A stretch of DNA of 17,331 nucleotides from contig AUXH01000413.1 of the NCBI GenBank assembly GCA_000482145.1, positions 1 to 17,331 of the forward strand, in the 5' to 3' direction. Shown here piece by piece: positions 1 through 6,437 of the stretch. The notes under the pieces are model-generated. The model was not told where the DNA came from and ran no database searches. It worked only from the letters and a program-made list of their open reading frames with translations. The DNA comes from Strigomonas culicis (Eukaryota > Euglenozoa > Kinetoplastea > Trypanosomatida > Trypanosomatidae). Both the position numbers and the translations under genes were made by a program. The number at the start of each line of letters is the position of its first letter. The first letter of the stretch is position 1.

Positions 1-513
1 ACGCCCCCATGCAGGGAGCCCGACGCGGCGGGGCAGGAGGGGGCGCACGGGCGGGCCCTCTTCGCGAGCCGCTCGCCGCCCCCCGGGGCCTGCCTGTCGC
101 CCATCCGGCCACGCGCGCCGGTGGATGCGTCGCCGCCACCACGCAGACCGCAGCGTGGAGCCCCCGCCGCGGCGGGCGACGGGGCTGGAGCCGGTGGGGG
201 CTCGCCCGCGGTGCGCCGCCGCCGTGAGCGCGCGGACGGGCAGACGGCAGCGCAGGTGGGCACGCGGCTGGTGCTCGGGAGTGCGCTCTTCAGCGCGGCG
301 CCGCGCTCTCCCAGGCGCACAGTGCCACCGGGGCGCGAGCGCTCCGTGCCGGTGCCAACCGAAAGGGGCAGCAACACGCCACAGGAGCCGTGGCGGAGCG
401 GACAGGCCTTCGCGCAGCCACAGAAGAGTTGGAGGGCACCCGCGGCCGCACGTACGGTTCGTGCGACGTGCTGCCTCGCGGACGCCTTGAGAGGAGCACC
501 GACTGTGGACTGA
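1..513 (+). CDS. 3' end of an unrecognised low-complexity protein gene (5' truncated by window)
   Basis: Frame 1 is open from the first base to a TGA at 511-513, giving about 170 residues of a C-terminal tail. I do not recognise the protein. The tail is rich in Ala, Pro, Gly, Arg and Ser and looks disordered, with no domain, membrane segment or motif visible. Frames 2 and 3 are also open for part of this stretch. Frame 1 is preferred because its third positions are almost all G or C, like the confident genes downstream, and because its stop coincides with the abrupt change to AT-rich spacer just after position 513. The start lies upstream of the window. The in-frame GTG at 121 is not a credible start. 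The very high GC content could let an open frame persist by chance, so this is a moderate call. Confidence 0.6.
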   Translation, partial: TPPCREPDAAGQEGAHGRALFASRSPPPGACLSPIRPRAPVDASPPPRRPQRGAPAAAGDGAGAGGGSPAVRRRRERADGQTAAQVGTRLVLGSALFSAAPRSPRRTVPPGRERSVPVPTERGSNTPQEPWRSGQAFAQPQKSWRAPAAARTVRATCCLADALRGAPTVD

Positions 514-828
514 CCGCTTGTCGTGAAGATAAGAATAGTATTCGCCATATACTATTTTTCTGTATCATAATTATTGTCTGTACTCCTCATTCGTTTTTTC
601 AGATACACAAACGCAAGCACTCTCTCTTCATGTCAACGGTGCGTCACTGTGGTGAAACCTTCTGCGCATTTCGATAGGACACGCGTTACTTCTTTTTTTT
701 CCGTTCTTCTCTCTCTTTACCTCCTCTACCAGCGAACAGATTCGTTACTAGAACTAGGGCTTCTTGCTGGGCCCCCCTTAGCTACATTGTTTTGTTGTTG
801 TTGTCGTTGCGTTGTTTTCCCTCTTCCC
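514..828 (+). other. Intergenic spacer between gene 1 and TFB2
   Basis: This AT-rich spacer holds the 3' UTR of gene 1 and the trans-splicing signals and 5' UTR of TFB2. The last ATG before the TFB2 start is at 630-632. A T/G-rich stretch (about 788-816) lies just before the start codon. No gene is supported here. The open frame reaching upstream of 829 is a chance extension, because it begins upstream of the predicted splice acceptor. Confidence 0.75.
688..732 (+). promoter_or_regulatory. Polypyrimidine tract and SL trans-splice acceptor for TFB2
   Basis: A run of about 40 nearly pure pyrimidines ends in AG at 731-732, the first AG after the tract. Splicing here leaves a 96-nt 5' UTR without an ATG, so translation would start at 829. 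Other AG dinucleotides follow before 829 (for example 780-781), so minor acceptors are possible. Confidence 0.7.
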
Positions 829-2499
829 ATGAGCTCAGCCGCGGCCGCATCCCCTGCACCCGCAACCGTCGCGTCGTCGCAGACCGGTGGCAGCTGCCGC
901 GCGCCGGACCTCAGCGTCTTCGCGCAGCAGGTCCTGACGTGCCCACAGCGGGCTGCCCTCGTGCGCGACTGCCCCGCGCTGCTGCTCTACGTGTACCAGT
1001 ACGTGGTCGCCTGCCTGACGGCCGGGCGGCGGCCCTGCGACCCGCTCCAGGGCACCTACCGCGAGGATAGTCTCTGCGCCCTCCTCGGCGTCGCCGACAC
1101 GGAGGCGCTCTATCAGCACATCTTTGCCGCGACGGACGAGCCGGCGCGCCCCCCGGCGGCGCGGGGGCAGGAGGCGGCGACGGCGGAGGAGCTGTGGGGG
1201 ACCCTGCGGCGGGCGCTGGAGCTGCTGTGGCAGCCCAGCGTGTACCTTGAGGACGGCACCGCTGGCCCACCGCCGGACCTCCGCTTTCTGTACGAGGTGA
1301 ACGGGAAGGTGCGATTCCACTTCCCGGACACCACCGTGTACGGACGGGGCATCCCCCTCACGGCCACCTCGCTGCAGAACGCGCTGGAGGAGAGCGGGCG
1401 GCAGCTGCGGTGTGTGCTGAGCTGCGCGCTGGCTGGGAGCGCGGAGGGGCTGCGCGGCGCGGCGGCCCTCTGCCAGATGGTGCAGGCCAGCCGCCTGACG
1501 CCCCCTCTGCGCGCCGGCAGCCGGCCGGACGGCGCGGAGGCGGACCTTGTCACGCCGGAGGGCATCCACTTCTGCATGCTGTCGCCGCAGCGCCAGTGGT
1601 GGGTCCTCCTGTCCGCCGCGCTCGACCGCGTGGTCGACGTGGCGCAGGCGGCCGCGGTCAGCCGGCCGCTGCTGTGGCAGCTGCTGGCGGTGCTCGCGCT
1701 GCTGGACACGACGCAGTACGTGTTTCACTTCCCCTCGCGCGGCGAGGACGCGGCCGCGAACCAGCTCATCTCGCGCCTGACGGAGGTGGGGCTGGTGTAC
1801 CTCATCAAGCGCGAGGACCGCAAGTGCGTCGTGCTCTCGCCCCACCTCCGCCACGCGCTGGACTGGCACAGCACCGCGCCGCTCTGCGCGGCGTCGCTGA
1901 TCGCGGCCCCGGGGTCGGGGGCCGCCGACGGCCCGGTGCGCATGCGCCGCGAGGACACGGACACCATCATCACGGAGACGAACTTCCGACTCTACGCCTA
2001 CTCCGCGAACGAGGGGCTGCTGCAGATTGTGGGCCAGTTCGCGGAGCGCGAGGAGGCCGTGGCGCAGTCCGCGCTCGTCGCCTTCCGCGTCACGCGCGAC
2101 TCCTTCGCGCGGGCGCTGCGGAAGGGCATCTCCGCCGCGCAGGTGCTCACGTTCCTGTCGCTGAAGGCGCACCCGAGCATGCGGCAGCGCTACGGCGCGG
2201 AGCCCCACGCCGGCGCGCGGTGGGCGGCCGCCGACGGCCCCGGCGCCCCCACCGAGCTGGCCGTCCCGCAGTCCTTCTGTGACCAGCTGCTGACGTGGGA
2301 GCGGGAGTTCAGCCGCGTCGTGTTCCAGAAGCATCTCGTGCTGCTGCGCAACCTGAGCGGCGAGCAGCAGGCGTTCGTCGCGGACTACCTCACGCACATG
2401 GGCGAGGCGGCCGCCGTGGTGCACGCGGAGGCGGGCATGCTCGTCGTGCAGGCAGCGTGCTACCAGCGGCTGCTGGCGCCGTACATCGCAGCGGGCTAG
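829..2499 (+). CDS. TFB2: TFIIH core subunit TFB2 (p52/GTF2H4 homologue)
   Basis: This 556-residue protein matches TFB2/p52, the TFIIH subunit that anchors and stimulates the XPB helicase in transcription initiation and nucleotide excision repair in the nucleus. In trypanosomatids TFIIH is known mainly for transcribing SL RNA genes. The strongest signature is at residues about 378-449: ITETNFRLYAY, then VTRDSF and GISAAQVLTFLSLKAHP, the block that is most conserved in yeast Tfb2 and human p52. Residues 247-345 correspond to the preceding helical region (FHFPSR at 299-304, then GLVYL). Residues 480-545 match the C-terminal region that binds TFB5/p8, starting with the PxxxxDQLLTWERE pattern. 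It is somewhat longer than yeast (513) or human (462) homologues because of Ala/Gly-rich stretches at the N-terminus, about 100-120, 357-370 and 455-478. The start at 829 is the first ATG after the predicted acceptor. The upstream extension to 574 is rejected. Confidence 0.92.
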   Translation: MSSAAAASPAPATVASSQTGGSCRAPDLSVFAQQVLTCPQRAALVRDCPALLLYVYQYVVACLTAGRRPCDPLQGTYREDSLCALLGVADTEALYQHIFAATDEPARPPAARGQEAATAEELWGTLRRALELLWQPSVYLEDGTAGPPPDLRFLYEVNGKVRFHFPDTTVYGRGIPLTATSLQNALEESGRQLRCVLSCALAGSAEGLRGAAALCQMVQASRLTPPLRAGSRPDGAEADLVTPEGIHFCMLSPQRQWWVLLSAALDRVVDVAQAAAVSRPLLWQLLAVLALLDTTQYVFHFPSRGEDAAANQLISRLTEVGLVYLIKREDRKCVVLSPHLRHALDWHSTAPLCAASLIAAPGSGAADGPVRMRREDTDTIITETNFRLYAYSANEGLLQIVGQFAEREEAVAQSALVAFRVTRDSFARALRKGISAAQVLTFLSLKAHPSMRQRYGAEPHAGARWAAADGPGAPTELAVPQSFCDQLLTWEREFSRVVFQKHLVLLRNLSGEQQAFVADYLTHMGEAAAVVHAEAGMLVVQAACYQRLLAPYIAAG

Positions 2500-2540
2500 T
2501 CAGTGCCCCCGCTTGCTTGCCACACGTTGTACACTAGTTT

Positions 2541-2549
2541 TTATTTATT
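2541..2549 (+). promoter_or_regulatory. AU-rich element-like motif in TFB2 3' UTR
   Basis: A UUAUUUAUU nonamer lies about 42 nt after the TFB2 stop codon, next to U-rich sequence. Such elements affect mRNA stability in many eukaryotes, and U-rich 3' UTR elements do so in trypanosomatids. The motif is short and the spacer is T-rich, so it could be chance. Confidence 0.3.
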
Positions 2550-2780
2550 TGTTTTGTTTTTATGTAGCGTTGGACTCCCTAGCGAACCTTTGGCTCCCTC
2601 TTCTCCCTTTTAATGCGCTTTATGGAGTGATGCTCAATCAGCCGATTTGTACATGAACGCACGCACTTCCCTCCGTTCTCTATCTGAAGTCAATAGTATA
2701 GTGGTCATCCTAAAAGGCGATACGGCTCCCTCGACCACGTTTAGTGAACTTCTGAAAACACTTCAATAGAAAAGAAAAAC

Positions 2781-2851
2781 ATTTTTTTTTTATCGGACTG
2801 TTTTTCTTCTTCTTCCTTTGCCTCTTTACTTCCTTACAACCCCATCCAAAG
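2781..2851 (+). promoter_or_regulatory. Polypyrimidine tract and SL acceptor for the ARM-like gene
   Basis: A T-run and a C/T-rich tract end with the first following AG at 2850-2851, which would leave a 44-nt 5' UTR. A second candidate is the pyrimidine tract at about 2661-2686 with AG at 2688-2689. It begins just after the last upstream ATG and would give a 206-nt leader. The sequence cannot tell which is used. Confidence 0.6.
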
Positions 2852-2895
2852 AGCACGGTGTGAGCCCCCGCTCCGGTCCCTGCCGCTAAGCAAAG

Positions 2896-4245
2896 ATGAT
2901 GCGCCGCCGCCTCCCCCCGGTGCTCACGAGCCCCAAGACGAAGGAGCGCATCCACCGCTTCTGGCCGTGGGTGCTGAGCAGCGTGTGCGCCGCCCTGTAC
3001 TTCTTCAACCGCGAGCCCTTCGAAGAGGCCGCCGGCACGGTGGTCACCAAAATCCGTAGGCCGATGCTCAAGACGATGGAGTGGATCGAGGTGCACGATG
3101 TAGACCCCGAGGCGATGGCGCTGGAGCTGCCGCCCGACATGCTCTTCGGCCCTCTGGAGTTTGCGAAGCAAATGAAGTTTCTGCTGGTCGCGCTCAAGTC
3201 CGACAACGAGCTGGCGGACGGCTACCTGGCGCGTATTATTATAGACCACATGGACGTCACCATGGACCCCCCTATCCTCACGGAGGAGGAGTTCCTGAAG
3301 GCGGGCGGCAAGGAGCTGCTCGACTTCAGCGTGGACGACTTCACGGGGAAGGGCAGTCGGAAGATGCGGAAGCACATCTTCTTCCAGCCCGACGTGTTCC
3401 TGCAGCTGATCAACATGATAGCGCGCTACCCCACGCTGGCGGACTACTTCGTGACGCAGAAGGACGGGGTAGAGCTCGTGCTGCAGGCGTACCGCCACAG
3501 CACGGACGAGTTCTCGCGCGTGTTCGCGACCCGCGCGCTGACCCTCTTCGCCTTCACCCAGAAGCGCGACGCGACGGTGGAGAAGGAGATCCTGAAACAC
3601 AACGGCATCCGCACGCTCGTGGACGCCTACAAGCAGTCGACGGGCGACCCGACGGACACGCGCTTCTCGACCCTGCTGCTGTCGTCGCTGCTGCGTCACT
3701 ATCCGAAGGAGGCGGGGCGCGAGTTTCTGGAGGCGGACGGCATCGAGGCGACCGTGAACGTCCTCAACATCTCTAGGTACAAGGGCGTGCCGCAGCACCT
3801 GCGTGTGCTGCACGACGCGCTCAAGCTGCCCAAGGCGGCCACCGGCGACGCGTCCGTGCTGCACCGCATCGAGGACGCCGACTTCCTCGGCGTCGCCCTG
3901 GGCGTGGTCGATGCCTTTCCGGAGTTCTACGAAGCGACGGGCGACATCCTGCGCCTGGTGAACGATCTCGTGCCGAAGGAGGCGAAGCCGCTGGACCTCC
4001 TCGAGTTCCGCGCAATGCCCATCCTCGCCAAGTACTACGTGAAGTGGTGCTACGACGAGACGTTCCAGACGGACGGCACGCGCGGCCTCGTGACCAAGCT
4101 CTTCGAGAAGATGCTGAGCGACCCCACGTGTAAGCGGTGCCTCGACCCCAGCGTGGCCTCCTACGAGCTCCTGGAGTGTATCAAGACGGCGAAGGTGGCG
4201 ATCGACGCGGAGAAGGAGAAGAAGGTCCTGCCCATGCCAAGCTAA
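2896..4245 (+). CDS. N-terminally anchored armadillo-like protein; candidate ATOM46 mitochondrial import receptor
   Basis: The protein has 449 residues. A single hydrophobic segment at residues 22-37 (FWPWVLSSVCAALYFF) follows a basic N-terminus, as in signal-anchored outer-membrane proteins. The rest is soluble and helical. Three in-register motifs resemble armadillo repeat starts: DGVELVLQAYR (190-200), NGIRTLVDAYK (236-246) and DGIEATVNVLN (281-291), about 45 residues apart. A single N-terminal membrane anchor plus a cytosolic armadillo domain at roughly this size is the known architecture of ATOM46, the kinetoplastid-specific receptor of the archaic outer mitochondrial membrane translocase. 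That identity is inferred from architecture, not from recognised sequence. Another ARM-repeat membrane protein would fit too. The start has two adjacent ATGs (2896 and 2899), preceded by CAAAG. The tail ends in a Lys/Glu-rich stretch. Confidence 0.85.
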   Translation: MMRRRLPPVLTSPKTKERIHRFWPWVLSSVCAALYFFNREPFEEAAGTVVTKIRRPMLKTMEWIEVHDVDPEAMALELPPDMLFGPLEFAKQMKFLLVALKSDNELADGYLARIIIDHMDVTMDPPILTEEEFLKAGGKELLDFSVDDFTGKGSRKMRKHIFFQPDVFLQLINMIARYPTLADYFVTQKDGVELVLQAYRHSTDEFSRVFATRALTLFAFTQKRDATVEKEILKHNGIRTLVDAYKQSTGDPTDTRFSTLLLSSLLRHYPKEAGREFLEADGIEATVNVLNISRYKGVPQHLRVLHDALKLPKAATGDASVLHRIEDADFLGVALGVVDAFPEFYEATGDILRLVNDLVPKEAKPLDLLEFRAMPILAKYYVKWCYDETFQTDGTRGLVTKLFEKMLSDPTCKRCLDPSVASYELLECIKTAKVAIDAEKEKKVLPMPS

Positions 4246-4856
4246 TGGGCACCAGCAAGTGCGTCCCTGTTTGACTACGAATGAAAGAAAAAAAGAAAAA
4301 AAAAGAAGAAGGATACCAATTTGGTGATGTACGCGTGATGTTTTGTAGACCTCTGAAAAGGAACTCCTTTTCTACTCCTTTTTTTCTTTTTTTTATTTCA
4401 TACTGACGGTTTCCACAAAATGGTCCAAAAAACACTTTCCCTTTTCAGTCTTTAACAAAGCTAAAAAGGCAAGGAAGGGGATCGTGTAACATAGGCACTA
4501 AGCAGTAACACTAACACTAATATACACACGCACACATGCACATGCACATTCACAAGAACAACATCAAATAATTAAACAGCTATGACAACCTTTTCTTGTT
4601 ATTTCTGTTATCTTCTCTGTTTATTCCCTTTTATCGATCACTGAAGTTTTGGGCAATGTCAGTAACAGGAGCGGTTCTTCTATCTCCATCTCCCTCTTTC
4701 TTCCCTTTTACCTTTTTCTTCCCCCGTTTCGCGTTCTCACACAGATCTGTAGAGCGACTTACTTACACTTCCTTTCGTGTAGTTAAGTTGATACACAACA
4801 ACATATATTGTACATATAGAAGTCTATTAACTCCTCGACAAGCATCATTCTCAGCG
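4246..4856 (+). other. Intergenic spacer between the ARM-like gene and ARL13
   Basis: AT-rich spacer of 611 nt. An A-rich run (about 4281-4311) follows the stop, then T-runs near 4377-4398. A stretch at about 4505-4560 is rich in CA, with short repeats of CACATG and AACACT. The last ATG before the ARL13 start is at 4656-4658. No gene is supported. Confidence 0.75.
4674..4744 (+). promoter_or_regulatory. Long polypyrimidine tract and SL acceptor for ARL13
   Basis: About 65 nt of almost unbroken C/T sequence end at the AG at 4743-4744, the clearest trans-splice signal in the window. It leaves a 112-nt leader with no ATG before 4857. It also excludes the upstream in-frame ATG at 4656 as a start. 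Confidence 0.8.
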
Positions 4857-5690
4857 ATGTCGGAAGACGAGCAACGCGTGGCTTACTGCAAGGAGCACAA
4901 CATCCATCACCTGTTCGAGCTGCTGGCCACGAAGGTGCTGGTGGAGCGGCCGAAGAACCCCTTCGAGTACCTCCGCGGCCTGCTGCAGTCCGTGGAGGAG
5001 AGCGAGCAGAAGAAGAACACCTACGACCCCACGCAGATCCAGTTCCAGAGCACTAAATCCGCGGACAAGAAGGAGCTCAAGAAGCTGACCATCGGCACCT
5101 TCGGCCTCGACAATGCAGGCAAGTCGACGCTGCTGACGGCGCTCGCCGGTGAGATCGAGCCCCAGTGCACCCCGACGGTCGGCTTCAGCCCGACGCAGTT
5201 CCAGACGGACGAGTACGACATCTGCATTTTCGACCTCGGCGGTGCGGCCAACTTCCGCGGCATCTGGGTGCACTACTTCCACGACTGCCACGGCATCATC
5301 TACGTCGTCGACTCCGCGAGCGAGGAGAAGACCGTGGCGGAGTCGCTGAAGGTGCTGACAGACACGCTGCAGCACCCCTACGTGGGGGGCAAGCCGCTCC
5401 TCGTGCTGGCGAACAAGAAGGACCTCCCCGGCGCGCGCAAGGAGGCCGTGGTGCCGGATGGCTTCCTGGAGCAGCTGCTGCTGCCGGGCACGCCCCACCG
5501 CGTCGTGGCGACGTGTGGGGTGAAGGAGGACCTGGCGCTGGAGGGCGGCGTGGAGTGGCTCCTCGCGACGGTCGGCGAGCGCTTCGAGCAGCTGTCGAAG
5601 CGCGTGGCGGACGACTGTAAGCGCGTCAAGGAGGAGAAGGACCGCCAACGGGCAGAGCGGTTAGCGGCGTTGCGCGCAGAGGCACCTTGA
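4857..5690 (+). CDS. ARL13: ARL13, Arf-like ciliary GTPase with N-terminal RII-like docking domain
   Basis: This 277-residue Arf-like GTPase corresponds to ARL13, which in cilia acts as exchange factor for ARL3 and so controls delivery of lipidated cargo. Visible motifs are the P-loop GLDNAGKS (83-90), switch I TPTVGF (105-110), FDLGG (125-129) followed by the ARL13-typical RGIW (134-137), and NKKD (186-189). The usual catalytic Gln after DxGG is Ala130, as expected for ARL13 proteins, which hydrolyse GTP poorly. The G5 SAK motif is degenerate (ATCG, 218-221). Residues about 10-48 form a short helical RII/Dpy-30-like dimerisation-docking segment (HHLFELLATKVL, then RPKNPFEYL). Such a domain is known in trypanosome ARL13 and tethers it to the flagellum. 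The C-terminus (about 240-277) is a charged helix, like the coiled segment after the G domain of human ARL13B. The longer open frame from 4596 is rejected because it crosses the splice acceptor. Confidence 0.9.
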   Translation: MSEDEQRVAYCKEHNIHHLFELLATKVLVERPKNPFEYLRGLLQSVEESEQKKNTYDPTQIQFQSTKSADKKELKKLTIGTFGLDNAGKSTLLTALAGEIEPQCTPTVGFSPTQFQTDEYDICIFDLGGAANFRGIWVHYFHDCHGIIYVVDSASEEKTVAESLKVLTDTLQHPYVGGKPLLVLANKKDLPGARKEAVVPDGFLEQLLLPGTPHRVVATCGVKEDLALEGGVEWLLATVGERFEQLSKRVADDCKRVKEEKDRQRAERLAALRAEAP

Positions 5691-5801
5691 GGTCCGCTGA
5701 TAGAAGAAAAATAGTAAAACACGCACGATCATGCGCAATTTGTAGAGTGCCCTGCTCGAGGTACATCAAACGGTGGCTAGACAACTATTAGACTTTTTCC
5801 C

Positions 5802-5822
5802 TATATATATATATATATATAT
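5802..5822. repeat. (TA)n microsatellite
   Basis: Ten TA units plus a T, in the presumed 3' UTR of ARL13. It is self-complementary and probably length-variable. It is not a promoter: RNA polymerase II transcription of protein genes in trypanosomatids does not use TATA boxes. Confidence 0.9.
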
Positions 5823-6002
5823 TGTTATATACAGAAACAACAAAACAAAATGGAACCAACACAAATAGAAAAAAAAAACACACATACCATGCGTATTCGG
5901 CTCCCTTTATGATTTTTTTTTTTTGGGTGTGTTTGGATATGTGTCCCCTCACAACGACTCTCTTTCCCCTCCTTGTTTGATCCTTTTATTTGCCACGCAT
6001 GT

Positions 6003-6034
6003 ACTCTCCTCATCTTGTGTCCTTCTCTGAAAAG
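6003..6034 (+). promoter_or_regulatory. Candidate distal SL acceptor for the cNBD/C2 gene
   Basis: A C/T-rich stretch at 6003-6028 is followed by AG at 6033-6034. It begins right after the last upstream ATG (5999-6001). Use of this site would give a leader of about 400 nt without an ATG. Other usable AGs after pyrimidine runs occur near 6212, 6336-6337 and 6371-6372. Confidence 0.4.
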
Positions 6035-6047
6035 TCAGTTTGTATAG

Positions 6048-6085
6048 ATAATTATTTATATATACATATATATATTTATAATTAT
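6048..6085. repeat. AT-only imperfect inverted repeat (17-nt arms, 4-nt loop)
   Basis: Arms 6048-6064 and 6069-6085 pair at 15 of 17 positions around the loop CATA. The arms contain only A and T. It sits at the beginning of the ATG-free stretch before the cNBD/C2 gene, so it may be in that gene's 5' UTR or near the polyadenylation region of ARL13. Confidence 0.6.
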
Positions 6086-6410
6086 ATTAGCGAGTGTGTC
6101 TGTGGGGAAAAAAAAAGGAAAACAACACGAATTCTTCGCTCTACATCGTACTAACCGGAGCGTCTACTTTTTTTCTTCATATATCGCACTTTCTTTATTC
6201 TTGCTACACTAAGGGTCCCCCCTTTCCGCTTTTTGTATCACTAGCTTAAAAGGCGCTACCTACACATTTGTATTTATTCATTGTTAGACAACAACAACAA
6301 AAAGGTGAGGAATAGTTTGCTTCTTTTCTCATATTAGTCTAGAGATTGCTTTCATTTCTTCTACAAACAAAGTAGTACTCGTATATTCTATTCCCTTTTA
6401 CTTTATACAG

Positions 6411-6437
6411 TATTTGTTTTTTCCCCCTCTTTTCTAG
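6411..6437 (+). promoter_or_regulatory. Polypyrimidine tract with AG directly abutting the start codon
   Basis: A strong T/C tract ends in TAG at 6435-6437, immediately before ATG at 6438. The AG would be an excellent acceptor, but its use would leave no gene-encoded 5' UTR. The TAG is also an in-frame stop, so the reading frame cannot start any earlier. Confidence 0.5.

Larger units (their letters stand above)
2500..2895 (+). other. Intergenic spacer between TFB2 and the ARM-like gene
   Basis: AT-rich spacer. The first part is the TFB2 3' UTR, with several ATGs and a UUAUUUAUU AU-rich element at 2541-2549. The last ATG is at 2653-2655, and none follows until the next start at 2896. No gene is supported. 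Confidence 0.75.
5691..6437 (+). other. Intergenic spacer between ARL13 and the cNBD/C2 gene
   Basis: 747 nt, AT-rich. The first 311 nt contain several ATGs, a (TA)n run and T/A homopolymers and fit the ARL13 3' UTR. From 6002 to 6437 there is no ATG at all, which fits a long 5' UTR for the next gene. An AT-rich imperfect hairpin lies at 6048-6085. The small open frames here are AT-rich, mostly antisense, and are not supported as genes. Confidence 0.7.

Noticed and set aside
1410..2282. Forward 290-codon open frame overlapping TFB2
   Set aside because: Gly/Arg/Ala-rich shifted-frame shadow of TFB2.
835..2424. Antisense open frame of 529 codons opposite TFB2
   Set aside because: Sense third positions are almost never A or T, so stop codons are rare in the matching antisense frame. 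The product is Arg/His/Gln-rich and unlike any family, while the sense strand is clearly TFB2.
2710..3864. Antisense open frame of 384 codons opposite the ARM-like gene
   Set aside because: Arg/Val/Leu/His-rich low-complexity product; the sense gene has a membrane anchor and repeat motifs.
4506..4525. CACTAA-like repeats resembling telomeric CCCTAA
   Set aside because: Only two or three units, each differing from the telomere repeat; no evidence of an interstitial telomere.
5802..5822. TA run as a TATA-type promoter
   Set aside because: Protein-coding genes here are transcribed polycistronically without TATA promoters; it is a microsatellite in a 3' UTR.
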